A stretch of 64,000 bases of DNA, from assembly GCA_039190895.1 (NCBI GenBank), contig JBCCXY010000001.1, positions 66,538 through 130,537 on the forward strand, in the 5' to 3' direction. The notes below the pieces were generated by a model that did no database searches, was not told the DNA's origin, and saw only the letters and a list, made by a program, of their open reading frames with translations. A program made the position numbers and the translations under genes. Of the stretch, positions 34,505 through 42,897 are shown in pieces. Position 1 is the first letter of the stretch. Each line of letters opens with the position of its first letter. Source of the DNA: Ovoidimarina sp039190895 (lineage in GTDB: Bacteria > Pseudomonadota > Alphaproteobacteria > Rhodobacterales > Rhodobacteraceae).

Positions 34505-36028
34505 ATGCCAGTCAACGACCTGACCCTCAGTGCCCACCGGCGCTGGCCCCTTCGGGCCCTGTTCGGCTGGACCATGGCCCTGTGCGTCGCGGTCTGCGTA
34601 TGGGTGATGGAGGCGCGCTTTTCGGGGCTCGACATCACCGACACACAGATCGGCGACACGCCCGTCACGCTCTACCGCACCACCGGCACGGCGCCCCTGC
34701 CCCCGGTCCTCGTCGCGCACGGCTTTGGCGGGTCGCGGCAGATGATGGATCAGATATCCGTTTCCCTCGCCCGCCAGGGCTTCCTCGTTGCGTCCATCGA
34801 CCTGATCGGCCACGGCAGAAACGGCGCGCAACTCTCCCCCGACATCACTCGGATTGAGGGCACGACCCAACAACTCGTCGCCGAGGTTAGCCGCGTCGCC
34901 GGGGCCCTCGTCGCCCGCGACGACACGGCCGGGCCGATCTCTTTCGTCGGCCACTCCATGTCGACCGACGTTGTCATCCGTGCCGCGGAAGCCCGCGACG
35001 ACGTCGGCGGCGTCGTCGCAGTCTCGATGTATTCGCCCGCCGTCACAGCGTCCCACCCGCAAGCCATGCTTGTCGTCAGCGGCGCCACCGAACAGCACTT
35101 GCGCGAGGCCGGGCTCGATGCCGCCCGGCAACTCGACCCCGCCGCCATCGAAGGCGAAACCGTAAGCCGTGACGGCACCACCCGCCGCACTAGCGTGGCC
35201 CCCTATGTCGGACATGTCGGCGTGCTCTACTCGCCGACCAGCCTCAACGAAATCACGACATGGCTGCGCACCACCACCGGCGAAGGCCGCGCCGCCGACG
35301 TGGACAACACCGGCTGGGTCTCGGGCGTCCTGCTTCTCTGCCTCGCCCTTCTCGGCTGGCCCCTGTCCAAACTGCTGCCCCGCCGCTTCGAAGAGCCCGC
35401 CGCCGAGGTCCCCACCCGCACCTTCTGGATCTGCCTCGCTGCGCCGATCCCGCTCGTCCTCGCCGCCGCCCTGCTGCCGAAACTCGGCATCGCAGGCTAT
35501 GCGGCGTTCGGGACCCTCGCGCTGATCTTCGTCATCTGGGGTGTCACACAACTCCTGATCCTCGCCCGCGGCGGGATCCGCTTCGCCCCCCGCGACGCCA
35601 TCGGCACGCTCGCCTACCTCGCTTTCGGGCTGGGCATCTTCGCCGTGGCGCTTGACCGCTACGGGGCGGCGTTCCTCCCGACAGGCGATCGCGCCATCGT
35701 TCTCGCAGGTCTGCTAATCGGAACCATCCCGCTCATGCTCGCCGACACCGCGCTGACCGACGGCGCGTCCCTCTGGCGCCGCATCGTGGCCCGGGTCGCT
35801 CTGATCTTCGGGCTCGCTTCGGCAATCGCCGTTGCCCCGACAGAGCTTGGCATTGCGTTCACCGTCGTTCCGGTCTTCGTCCTCTTCTTCGTCGTCTACG
35901 GCACCTTTGGCCGCTGGATCTCTGCCCGGCGCGGCCCCGGTGGCATCGCGCTTGGCAAAGCTGTGGCGCTGGCGTGGGCCGTGGCTGCCTCGACCCCCCT
36001 GTTCGCGACGGCGCTCACCCTGCCATGA
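34505..36028 (+). CDS. Membrane-anchored alpha/beta hydrolase
   Basis: 507 residues from ATG 34505 (GGAGG 9 bases upstream; a GTG at 34487 is less likely). A signal-anchor helix (ALFGWTMALCVAVCVWVM) is followed by an alpha/beta hydrolase domain. That domain has the oxyanion loop LVAHGFGGS, a DLIGHGRNG stretch and nucleophile motif GHSMS. After residue 280 come about seven hydrophobic helices. The domain probably faces the periplasm. It is the first of four overlapping genes with a MoxR ATPase. Substrate unknown. Confidence 0.75.
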   Translation: MPVNDLTLSAHRRWPLRALFGWTMALCVAVCVWVMEARFSGLDITDTQIGDTPVTLYRTTGTAPLPPVLVAHGFGGSRQMMDQISVSLARQGFLVASIDLIGHGRNGAQLSPDITRIEGTTQQLVAEVSRVAGALVARDDTAGPISFVGHSMSTDVVIRAAEARDDVGGVVAVSMYSPAVTASHPQAMLVVSGATEQHLREAGLDAARQLDPAAIEGETVSRDGTTRRTSVAPYVGHVGVLYSPTSLNEITTWLRTTTGEGRAADVDNTGWVSGVLLLCLALLGWPLSKLLPRRFEEPAAEVPTRTFWICLAAPIPLVLAAALLPKLGIAGYAAFGTLALIFVIWGVTQLLILARGGIRFAPRDAIGTLAYLAFGLGIFAVALDRYGAAFLPTGDRAIVLAGLLIGTIPLMLADTALTDGASLWRRIVARVALIFGLASAIAVAPTELGIAFTVVPVFVLFFVVYGTFGRWISARRGPGGIALGKAVALAWAVAASTPLFATALTLP

Positions 36029-36729
36029 GCCTCCACGTCCTGTCGCCCGAGACGGTGTGGAACCCCGGCCTCCTCGCCTTCCCGACCGCGCCCCGCAAGA
36101 TCCTCGAACGCGGCATGATCCTGCCCCGGCGCGAGGCGACCTGGGGCCTCGTCGTCCGCGTCCTCGTGGAAAACCAACTGCTCCGCTACCTCGTGGCGCT
36201 GCTGCCCGTCGTCATCATGGCCCTGATCTGGAGCGACTTCGCCCTCCCCATCGCGCAGGCCCCGATCCCGATGCTGATCCTGCTGGCCTTCATCGAGATG
36301 CGCATCCTGCGCGTCCCGCCGCACAAGCGCGAGGGCATCACGACCGAGGCCGCCGCCGCCCGGGCGCTCGACACCCTGCAATTCCGGGGCCGCCGCATTC
36401 TGACGCAACTCGCCGCGAGACGGGGGATTGAGAACGGGACGCTCTTCCTCGTGGTCGAGCAATCCGACCTCGCCCGTGTCCCCCCGCTCACCGTCGCGAG
36501 CGTCCAACTCGACCACGGCAAATCCCGCCTCTTGCCCCTTACGGCAGAGGACCGGGCTCTGATCCGCGACGAGCTGTTCGATAGCGAATTCACCGAGCGC
36601 GACCTGCTGCTGGCAAACCTGCGAGAAGACACCGCCCTCCGCTCTGTCGCCTTCGAGGCGCGCGGAGTCTCCGCCCACGCCCGCCTCGCCGCCTTTCTCG
36701 ACAACGCGCCGGAAGGGGCCCCGGCATGA
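36025..36729 (+). CDS. Membrane protein of unknown function
   Basis: 234 residues starting in the stop of the preceding gene (ATGA overlap). Two hydrophobic helices (about residues 52-85: LVALLPVVIMALIW and PMLILLAFIEM) are followed by a soluble C-terminal domain of about 140 residues without a motif I recognise. Its stop overlaps the MoxR gene by 4 bases, so the four genes are surely one operon. It may anchor the MoxR/VWA pair at the membrane, which is inference only. Confidence 0.7.
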   Translation: MSLHVLSPETVWNPGLLAFPTAPRKILERGMILPRREATWGLVVRVLVENQLLRYLVALLPVVIMALIWSDFALPIAQAPIPMLILLAFIEMRILRVPPHKREGITTEAAAARALDTLQFRGRRILTQLAARRGIENGTLFLVVEQSDLARVPPLTVASVQLDHGKSRLLPLTAEDRALIRDELFDSEFTERDLLLANLREDTALRSVAFEARGVSAHARLAAFLDNAPEGAPA

Positions 36730-37823
36730 GCGTCAACGCACAGGTTCTCAGCGCCGGTGACACGCTCGAAACCCTGCGCGCCGGGTGGCAGGCCCAGGCC
36801 GAGGGGCGGCTGACAGCGTCCTGGATGCTCCACGGCCGACCCGGCGTCGGCAAGACGCAAGTGGTCGCCGATCTGGCGTCCGAGATCGGGGCAAGGCTCT
36901 TCGACATCCGCCTCACGACAATCGAACCGCAAGATCTCCGCGGCCTCCCCTACTACGACCACGACGCGCAAAAGACGGTCTGGTACCGCCCCGAAGACCT
37001 CCCCGACGACCCCGCCCAGCCCGCCGTCCTGTTCCTAGATGAGCTGACGTCAGCCTCCCCCCACCTGCAACCGACGGTCTACGGCCTCCTGCAAGAGCGC
37101 CGCGTGGGCCGCCACCGCCTGCCCGACACCGTCTTCATCGTCGCCGCGGGCAACGCCGTCGAAGACGGCGCCATCGCCTACGACATGGGCACCGCGCTCG
37201 CCGACCGCCTGATCCACCTCCAGGTGATCGCCGAGGCCAGGGATTGGCTTGAACGCTACGCCGTCGACCGCTCCCTCTCTCCCCTCGTCACCGCGTTCCT
37301 CCGCGCCCGCCCCGACCTCCTCGACACCACCGAAGAGTCCCTCCGCCGGGGGGACCTCATCGCCTGCACCCCCCGCTCGTGGGAACGCGTCAGCGACATC
37401 GTGCAGGCGGTCGACGACACCCGCCTCCGCCACTCCATGATCGCCGGAACCGTCGGCACCGCCGCCGCCGCCGAATTCGCCCAGGTCGCGGCAGAACTGG
37501 AGGCGCTGGTGACCCTGCAAGAAATCCTCGACGCGCCCCCGGCAAAACGCAAGGCGCTGTATCCCAAATCAATCAACGGCCTGGTCGGCCTGATCTACGC
37601 GCTCGTCGCCCAGGTCAACGACGCCACCATCAGCGACACCATCGACATCATGGCCGACCTTACCACCATCGACGCCCCCACCTTGCCGCTCGCAGAACTC
37701 CGCAGCTTCGGCTTCGAAATCCTGATCCGCAAAGCCATGGCCACCGGCCTTGCCGAGGCCTTCCGCACCTCCGACGCCTATCGCGCCTACGCCGAAGACC
37801 GCACCGAAGCAGGCGCCGTGTGA
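36726..37823 (+). CDS. MoxR-type AAA+ ATPase
   Basis: 365 residues. Walker A HGRPGVGKTQ near residue 38, Walker B VLFLDE near 103, sensor region IVAAGN and a lid domain with LADRLIHLQV are present. MoxR ATPases act as chaperones that load metals or assemble complexes together with a von Willebrand A protein, and such a protein is encoded directly behind with a GTGA overlap. The client protein is unknown. Confidence 0.88.
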   Translation: MSVNAQVLSAGDTLETLRAGWQAQAEGRLTASWMLHGRPGVGKTQVVADLASEIGARLFDIRLTTIEPQDLRGLPYYDHDAQKTVWYRPEDLPDDPAQPAVLFLDELTSASPHLQPTVYGLLQERRVGRHRLPDTVFIVAAGNAVEDGAIAYDMGTALADRLIHLQVIAEARDWLERYAVDRSLSPLVTAFLRARPDLLDTTEESLRRGDLIACTPRSWERVSDIVQAVDDTRLRHSMIAGTVGTAAAAEFAQVAAELEALVTLQEILDAPPAKRKALYPKSINGLVGLIYALVAQVNDATISDTIDIMADLTTIDAPTLPLAELRSFGFEILIRKAMATGLAEAFRTSDAYRAYAEDRTEAGAV

Positions 37824-39004
37824 GCCACTCCAAACGCGCCCAAGCCGCCCTCGCGCGCCTGCCCGAAGTCGACCCGGGCGTGGCGGGCCTCGCCCTCTGG
37901 TGCGCCTACCGCGACAGCCCCGAGGCGACCCACACCCGGGGCGACACGATCCACCTCGGCCCCGAATTCGCGCGCCTTCCGATCTCCGAACAAACCGGCC
38001 TCCTCGCGCATCACGTCCTCCACGTCGCCCTCCGCCACTCCGCCCGCCGCGCCGACGCGCGCCAGCGCTTCGGCAACCGCTTCCGCGAAGGGCTTTACAC
38101 GATGGCCTGCGACGCCCTCGTCAACGAGGCACTCCTCCAAGGCAACCACGCCCTCCCCCGTCCCGCCATCCGCGCGGCCGAGATCGTCCGGGGCCTGCCC
38201 GACGCGCCCGACAACGTCCTCACCGAATGGGATAGCGACCGCCTCTACGCCGCCCTCGTCGGCGCCGGGCGCGGCGACGGCGCCGACGGCGACGCCGAGG
38301 CACAAAGCGCCCGAGGCGACCTCCGCGACAGCGACCCCGCCCGCGCGGACGCCGAGGTCTGGGCCGCCCGCGTCGAGCAAGCCCTCCGCGAAGGCCAACG
38401 GGCCGGACGCGGCATCGGCGCCGCCCTGGCCCGCTTCGGCGACCTGCCCAAAGCCACCACACCGTGGGAAATCCTGCTCCGCCGTCGCCTCGCCAAGGCC
38501 CTCGCCCAGCACCCCCAGCGCAGCCACCGCCGCCCGGACCGCGCATGGCTCGCCCGCGACGCCCTCGCCCGCCAAACCAACGGCGCCCAGCCTGCGTTCG
38601 AACCCGGCCTCGCCCGCGAATCCCGCCGCCCGAGGCTCGTCATCGGCCTCGACACCTCAAGCTCGATCCCCGACGACACGCTCGGCCTTTTCGCCGCCGA
38701 AGCCATCTCTATCGTCCGCCGCACCGGCGCCGAGGCGCACCTCCTTGGCTTTGACACCGAGGTTCACACGAGAGGCCGCTTCGACCGCGCCGAGGCCATC
38801 GCCGCCCTCTCGATGCGCCGCGGCGGTGGCACGGATTTCACCGAAATCCTCAGAGAAGCGCAGGCCGTCGACCCTACGCTGATCATCGTCCTGACCGACC
38901 TCGACGCCCCTCTGCCAGACGCCCCGGCGGCCCCAGTCCTCTGGGCGGTCCCGGGCACAACAACCCGCCCGGCATTCGGCGACATCCTGAAGATCGGCGA
39001 CTAA
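37820..39004 (+). CDS. VWA-domain protein, DUF2201/metallopeptidase-like
   Basis: 394 residues from GTG 37820, which overlaps the MoxR stop; the frame extends further upstream inside moxR but without family similarity. The N-terminal half is like the putative metallopeptidase domain paired with MoxR, but the HEXXH site reads LAHHVLHVALRH, with His replacing the catalytic Glu. The C-terminal VWA-like half has the metal site D-T-S-S-S (IGLDTSSSIP), a later Thr (GGGTDFTE) and LTDLDAPLP. It probably acts as MoxR adaptor rather than as a protease. Confidence 0.8.
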   Translation: MSHSKRAQAALARLPEVDPGVAGLALWCAYRDSPEATHTRGDTIHLGPEFARLPISEQTGLLAHHVLHVALRHSARRADARQRFGNRFREGLYTMACDALVNEALLQGNHALPRPAIRAAEIVRGLPDAPDNVLTEWDSDRLYAALVGAGRGDGADGDAEAQSARGDLRDSDPARADAEVWAARVEQALREGQRAGRGIGAALARFGDLPKATTPWEILLRRRLAKALAQHPQRSHRRPDRAWLARDALARQTNGAQPAFEPGLARESRRPRLVIGLDTSSSIPDDTLGLFAAEAISIVRRTGAEAHLLGFDTEVHTRGRFDRAEAIAALSMRRGGGTDFTEILREAQAVDPTLIIVLTDLDAPLPDAPAAPVLWAVPGTTTRPAFGDILKIGD

Positions 39005-39039
39005 CAGCCGCTCATCGAGCCCTTGCAGGCTCGCCTCGC

Positions 39040-39729
39040 TCAGGCGACCAGCGCGTCGAACGACCGGTTGAGATTGGTGGAATACGCATCGAACCGCAGC
39101 GCCACGTCGACCCCACCGACATCGCCCCCATAGCCCTGTGTAAAGAGACAAAACGGCACCCCCGCACGCGCCGCCGCTTCTGCATCAATGTCCGTGTCCC
39201 CCACAAACACCGCCCGCGACGGCTCGGCACACAGCGCCGCCAGCGCATGGTGCACCGGCGCCGGATCCGGCTTCCGCGTCGGCAAGGTGTCCCCCCCGAC
39301 GACCACGTTAAAGCGCGGCGCGAGGCCGGACTCCCGCAGGATCACATTCGTCGGCGCGATAGGCTTGTTGGTGCAAACCCCCAGCGCCCACCCATCAGCC
39401 CGCAACGCCGCGAGCAACGCCACAACCCCGGGATACAACGCCGAACCCTTCAGCGGATCGGCGATGTAAATTTCATTGAACCGCTTCAGCGCCGCATCGA
39501 AATGCTCGGGCGACGGCACCCCGGTCCGGCCCAGCACCCCTTTGACCAGCGTCGGAATGCCGTGCCCGGTGTAGCCCGTCATCTCGTCCTGCGAGATCTC
39601 CGGCAACCCGAGTTCCGCCAGAAGCGCCGTCATGGCATGCCACAGCCCCGGCACGGAATCGATCAGCGTCCCGTCCAGATCAAACAGCGCCGCCCTTAGG
39701 CCGCCCGCCGAATCCCGGCTGTCATCCAT
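39040..39729 (-). CDS. gph: Phosphoglycolate phosphatase (HAD family)
   Basis: 229 residues. Motif I FDLDGTLIDS carries the nucleophile Asp, motif II CTNKP, the motif III lysine is in RKPDP, and motif IV is VGDTDIDAEAA. The cap domain sits between motifs I and II, as in Gph. It removes 2-phosphoglycolate, for example from DNA repair. Related HAD enzymes cannot be excluded. It is divergent from fpr. Confidence 0.85.
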   Translation of the reverse strand: MDDSRDSAGGLRAALFDLDGTLIDSVPGLWHAMTALLAELGLPEISQDEMTGYTGHGIPTLVKGVLGRTGVPSPEHFDAALKRFNEIYIADPLKGSALYPGVVALLAALRADGWALGVCTNKPIAPTNVILRESGLAPRFNVVVGGDTLPTRKPDPAPVHHALAALCAEPSRAVFVGDTDIDAEAAARAGVPFCLFTQGYGGDVGGVDVALRFDAYSTNLNRSFDALVA

Positions 39730-39854
39730 GGTTGTCCCTCGTCACGTCAGCAGCACCATGTGCGACACCTCGCCGCTGGTCTGCAAGCCAAAGCAGAGTT
39801 CCTGCGCGAGAGCCCGCCTGCCAAAACGAACGCTGGCCCCCCTGTGGCGCCGCG

Positions 39855-39864
39855 TTGTATACAA
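39855..39864. promoter_or_regulatory. Palindrome TTGTATACAA upstream of fpr
   Basis: A perfect 10-base palindrome 31 bases before the fpr start, in the gph/fpr divergent region. It resembles GntR-type half-sites and could also supply a TATACA -10 element. No regulator is encoded nearby. Confidence 0.35.
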
Positions 39865-39895
39865 GTGCACACCCAACCCAACCAGGACACGCCCG

Positions 39896-40714
39896 TTGAC
39901 CGACGCCCCTGCCACCAAGGCCCCCACGCTGCCAGACGCCCAGACGGTGACCGACGTCAAGCACTACACCGACCGCCTGTTTTCCTTCCGGACGACGCGG
40001 CCGCAATCGCTCCGCTTCCGGTCGGGGGAGTTCGTGATGATCGGCCTCATGGGCGATCCCGATCCGAATACCGGCAAGCAAAAGCCGCTGCTGCGCGCCT
40101 ACTCCATCGCGTCGCCGTCCTGGGATGAAGAGTTGGAGTTCTACTCGATCAAGGTTCAGGACGGACCGCTGACGTCAAAGCTGCAGCACATCAAGCCGGG
40201 CGACCAGATCATCCTGCGGCCCAAGCCGGTGGGCACCCTCGTCCATGACGCCCTGCTTCCGGGCAAACGCCTGTGGCTGTTCGCAACGGGGACGGGCTTC
40301 GCGCCCTTCGCATCCCTCTTGCGCGACCCCGAAACATATGAGCGCTTCGACCGCGTCATCGTCACCCACACCTGCCGCGATGTGGCAGAGCTGACATACT
40401 CCAAGACGCTGATCGACAGCCTCCCCGACGACCCGCTGATCGGGGAACTGGTGGCCGACAAGCTCACCTACTACCCGACGACCACGCGGGAAGAGAGCCC
40501 CAAGATGGGCCGCATCACGACGCTTCTGCAGGACGGTACGCTGCTAAAGGATGTGGGCGCTGACAGCATCTCACCCGAGACCGACCGCGCCATGGTCTGT
40601 GGCTCCATCGGCCTGAACCTTGATCTGAAGGCGATCCTAGAAGGCTTCGGGCTCGAAGAGGGCGCCAACAGCGACCCCAAGCACTACGTGGTCGAAAAAG
40701 CCTTCGTCGGCTGA
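39896..40714 (+). CDS. fpr: Ferredoxin--NADP reductase
   Basis: 272 residues. FAD motif RAYSIASP, NADP-binding ATGTGFAPFASLL, VTHTCRDVAEL and the C-terminal aromatic-poor ending HYVVEKAFVG fit the bacterial subclass (Fpr of Rhodobacter type). It exchanges electrons between NADPH and ferredoxin or flavodoxin, often in oxidative stress. No ATG exists near the conserved start. The TTG at 39896 has AGGAC 8 bases upstream and yields the usual N-terminus TDAPATKAPTLPDAQTV. Confidence 0.92.
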   Translation: MTDAPATKAPTLPDAQTVTDVKHYTDRLFSFRTTRPQSLRFRSGEFVMIGLMGDPDPNTGKQKPLLRAYSIASPSWDEELEFYSIKVQDGPLTSKLQHIKPGDQIILRPKPVGTLVHDALLPGKRLWLFATGTGFAPFASLLRDPETYERFDRVIVTHTCRDVAELTYSKTLIDSLPDDPLIGELVADKLTYYPTTTREESPKMGRITTLLQDGTLLKDVGADSISPETDRAMVCGSIGLNLDLKAILEGFGLEEGANSDPKHYVVEKAFVG

Positions 40715-40788
40715 AACCGGCGCGCTAAGCGAGGCGGGCCCGCCAGGGCGCGAGGAGCGACCCCGGCAGAAGGACGTCGCCCGGGGAC

Positions 40789-40864
40789 GGTGGGCAGACT
40801 GCCCACCCTACCGAATAGCAGCACCGTCAGTGGCAACAGGCGTAGGGTGGGCAATCTGCCCACC
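40789..40864. repeat. Inverted pair of GTAG palindromic repeats
   Basis: Two 23-base copies, at 40789-40811 (minus orientation) and 40842-40864 (plus), face away from each other across 30 bases. Each is GTAG plus a 7-bp GGTGGGC/GCCCACC hairpin. Together they can fold into one long stem between the converging fpr and Ala-rich genes and may end transcription from both sides. Confidence 0.75.
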
Positions 40865-40870
40865 ACTCGC

Positions 40871-41698
40871 TTAAAGCCCAAGCGCCTCCCGCACCTGCCC
40901 GAGAACTTCCTCCAGAAGTTGCGGGTTGTTCTGCGCGCCCTCAAGCGCCGCCGTTAGCGTCGCTTTCTGCGCCTCGCCAAGATCCGACGCCGCAATCGCT
41001 TCGGACACCTGATCAAGGTTGAACCCCTCGGGCGTCAGCAACTCTGCCAGCGACTCCCCGGCACCGGATGCCGCGTCCGCCGCAGCGTCTGCGCCAGCCC
41101 CGGCAGCATCGCTCGCCGTGTCCGTCGCCGACTCAACGGCACCTTCGACCGCCTCGGCACCGGCGTCGGCGGCCTCACCTGCAGCATCCGCGCCCGCCTC
41201 AACTGCGTCGCCTGCGGCATCCGTCACCGACTCAACAGCGCCTTCCGCTGCCTCGGTGCCAGCCTCAACGGCGTCGCCCGCCGCGTCAGCGGCCTCACCT
41301 GCGGCATCCGTCACGGCCTCCACAGCGCCCTCGGCTGCATCAGCCCCGGCCTCGACCGCATCGCCCGCCGCCTCTGCTGCGCCTTCCGCCGCGTCCGAAA
41401 CCGCATCCACTGCATCTTCCGCCGCCTCAGTCACGGCATCGGCGGCGTCATCCACCGCATCGGTCAACGCGTCCACAGCGTCCCCGGCCGCATCCGCCGC
41501 CTCGCCCGAGGCATCTTCGGCGGCCTCAACAGCGCCTTCCGCTGCGCCCTCAACGGCCTCTGCGGCACCGGTTGCAGCATCCGTCGCCGTCTCTGTCGCA
41601 TCATCCGCAACATCGGCCACCTGCTCTTGTCCGAAGTAGACCCACCCCAGAACGGCCAGGACCACCACAGCCACGATAGCAATCACACCCTTGCTCAT
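40871..41698 (-). CDS. Ala-rich repeat protein with N-terminal membrane anchor
   Basis: 275 residues. One hydrophobic helix (GVIAIVAVVVLAVLGWVYF) is followed by about 190 residues of Ala/Asp/Glu/Gly/Val only. These have near-exact repeats such as AGDAVEAGADAAEGAVEAVT, reminiscent of LEA or apolipoprotein-like 11-mers that form amphipathic helices. A distinct C-terminal domain of about 55 residues (LTPEGFNLDQVSEAIAAS onward) looks conserved. It is probably anchored in the inner membrane facing the periplasm. Function unknown. Confidence 0.75.
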   Translation of the reverse strand: MSKGVIAIVAVVVLAVLGWVYFGQEQVADVADDATETATDAATGAAEAVEGAAEGAVEAAEDASGEAADAAGDAVDALTDAVDDAADAVTEAAEDAVDAVSDAAEGAAEAAGDAVEAGADAAEGAVEAVTDAAGEAADAAGDAVEAGTEAAEGAVESVTDAAGDAVEAGADAAGEAADAGAEAVEGAVESATDTASDAAGAGADAAADAASGAGESLAELLTPEGFNLDQVSEAIAASDLGEAQKATLTAALEGAQNNPQLLEEVLGQVREALGL

Positions 41699-41790
41699 GG
41701 ACCTCTCCCAATTTTGATTCCCTTAACGGGTCGTTCACCTATCTGGCACAACACCTGCGCGCACGCGGAAGTTCCGTTTCCCGGCATCAC

Positions 41791-41856
41791 CGGCCAAACT
41801 TGGCCGCTTTCCGGCGGACTTCCCGCTTGAAAGGCCGCCAGACCGGCCTTATTTTG
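41791..41856 (+). promoter_or_regulatory. Structured leader of infC with terminator-like hairpin
   Basis: Two hairpins precede infC: CGGCCAA-AC-TTGGCCG at 41791-41806 and AAGGCCG-CCAGAC-CGGCCTT at 41831-41850, the latter followed by ATTTTG. No plus-strand gene lies upstream to need a terminator, so the second hairpin could be an attenuator for infC. Confidence 0.4.
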
Positions 41857-41893
41857 CCGACCCATTGGAATTTTGGAGAAAAGGACGACCCCA

Positions 41894-42436
41894 ATCGCTC
41901 GTAGACCCCACAACGCCCCGCCTCAGCGGGATACCGGCCCCCGCGTCAATGATCGCATCCGGGCCCCAGAAATCCGCCTTATCGGCGCCGAAGGCGAAAA
42001 TGTCGGTGTCGTGAAACCAGAACGCGGGATGCAGCTGGCTGAAGAAGCCGGGCTGGACCTCGTCGAGATTTCCCCCAACGCCACGCCGCCCGTCTGCAAA
42101 ATCATGGACTTCGGCAAGTTCAAATACGAACAGCAGAAACGCGAAAGCGAGGCGCGGAAGAAGCAGAAGATCATCGAAGTCAAAGAGGTAAAGTTCCGCC
42201 CGAACACGGACACCCACGACTACGACGTGAAAATGCGCAACGTCACGCGGTTCCTTGAGAACGGCGACAAGGTCAAGGTCACCCTCCGCTTCCGCGGCCG
42301 CGAAATGGCCCACCAGGAACTCGGGCGTGACCTGCTAAAACGCGTCGCCACCGACATCGAAGAAATCGGCAAGGTCGAGAACATGCCGAAGATGGAAGGC
42401 CGCCAAATGGTCATGATGATCGGCCCCGCCAAGTAA
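41894..42436 (+). CDS. infC: Translation initiation factor IF-3 (ATC start)
   Basis: 180 residues if started at ATC 41894, the same length as E. coli IF-3. AAGGA at 41881-41885 is 8 bases upstream and family similarity begins just there (IARRPHNAPP). The only other in-frame start, TTG 41873, lies before that site. The N-domain (GPRVNDRIRAPEIRLI), the lysine-rich linker (KYEQQKRESEARKKQK) and the C-domain (EVKFRPNTDTHDYDVK) are all visible. IF-3 binds the 30S subunit and rejects non-standard starts, so an ATC codon allows autoregulation, as known for AUU in E. coli. Confidence 0.95.
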   Translation: MARRPHNAPPQRDTGPRVNDRIRAPEIRLIGAEGENVGVVKPERGMQLAEEAGLDLVEISPNATPPVCKIMDFGKFKYEQQKRESEARKKQKIIEVKEVKFRPNTDTHDYDVKMRNVTRFLENGDKVKVTLRFRGREMAHQELGRDLLKRVATDIEEIGKVENMPKMEGRQMVMMIGPAK

Positions 42437-42461
42437 GAACCAGCGATCCCTCGCACTGCAA

Positions 42462-42488
42462 ACGCCCGGCACCACGTCGGGCGTTTTT
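42462..42488 (+). terminator. Intrinsic terminator after infC
   Basis: Arms ACGCCCG and CGGGCGT with a 9-base loop, followed by TTTT, 26 bases after the infC stop. rpmI and rplT do not follow, so infC is monocistronic here. Confidence 0.85.
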
Positions 42489-42505
42489 CGTTGCGCACCG
42501 CGCGG

Positions 42506-42567
42506 CTTCATTCATCCAAGAGGTTGAATGAAGGGCAAACACACCTTAATTCACCTACATGGTTGAA
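42506..42567. promoter_or_regulatory. Two ArsR-type operators
   Basis: CTTCATTCA (42506-42514) and TGAATGAAG (42525-42533) are perfect 9-bp arms around a 10-base spacer. A second site, TTCA-N10-TGAA (42550-42567), shares the same spacing and the GGTTGAA half, and covers the ATG of the ArsR gene. This fits tight autorepression. Confidence 0.6.
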
Positions 42568-42897
42568 CGAGAATCAGACCCCCTCTCCACTCTCCTGAAA
42601 GCCACGAGCGACCCCACCCGGCGCGCCCTCCTCACCATCCTGGTGCAAGACGGCCCCCTGCGCGTGACCGACCTCGCCGGCCGCTTCGACATGAGCCTCA
42701 ACGCCGTGTCCAAGCACATCAAGGTGCTAGAGAACGCCGGTCTTGTCAGCCGCCAAACCAAATGGCGGGAACACCTGATCACAGCCGATATGGCGCCGCT
42801 CCAATCCATCGACGACTGGTTCGCCCAGCTCCGCTCAACCTGGGAGCTTCGCCTCACCCGCCTCGGCCAAATCCTGGAGGAAACCGATGACAACTGA
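42559..42897 (+). CDS. ArsR-family transcriptional regulator
   Basis: 112 residues. Winged helix-turn-helix: LLKATSDPTRRALLTIL, then VTDLAGRFDMSLNAVSKHIKVLENAGLV as recognition part. The metal-binding ELCVCDL motif of ArsR/SmtB is absent, so it is of the SdpR-like kind that usually pairs with an SRPBCC protein, as here. It overlaps that gene by 11 bases. It likely represses its own operon through the sites at 42506-42567; no inducer is known. Confidence 0.9.
   Translation: MVERESDPLSTLLKATSDPTRRALLTILVQDGPLRVTDLAGRFDMSLNAVSKHIKVLENAGLVSRQTKWREHLITADMAPLQSIDDWFAQLRSTWELRLTRLGQILEETDDN

Noticed and set aside
41019..41639. 206-codon Ser/Ala/Pro-rich plus-strand frame
   Set aside because: Mirror of the repeat codons of the Ala-rich protein; the minus-strand frame has a membrane anchor and a distinct C-terminal domain, the plus frame has neither.
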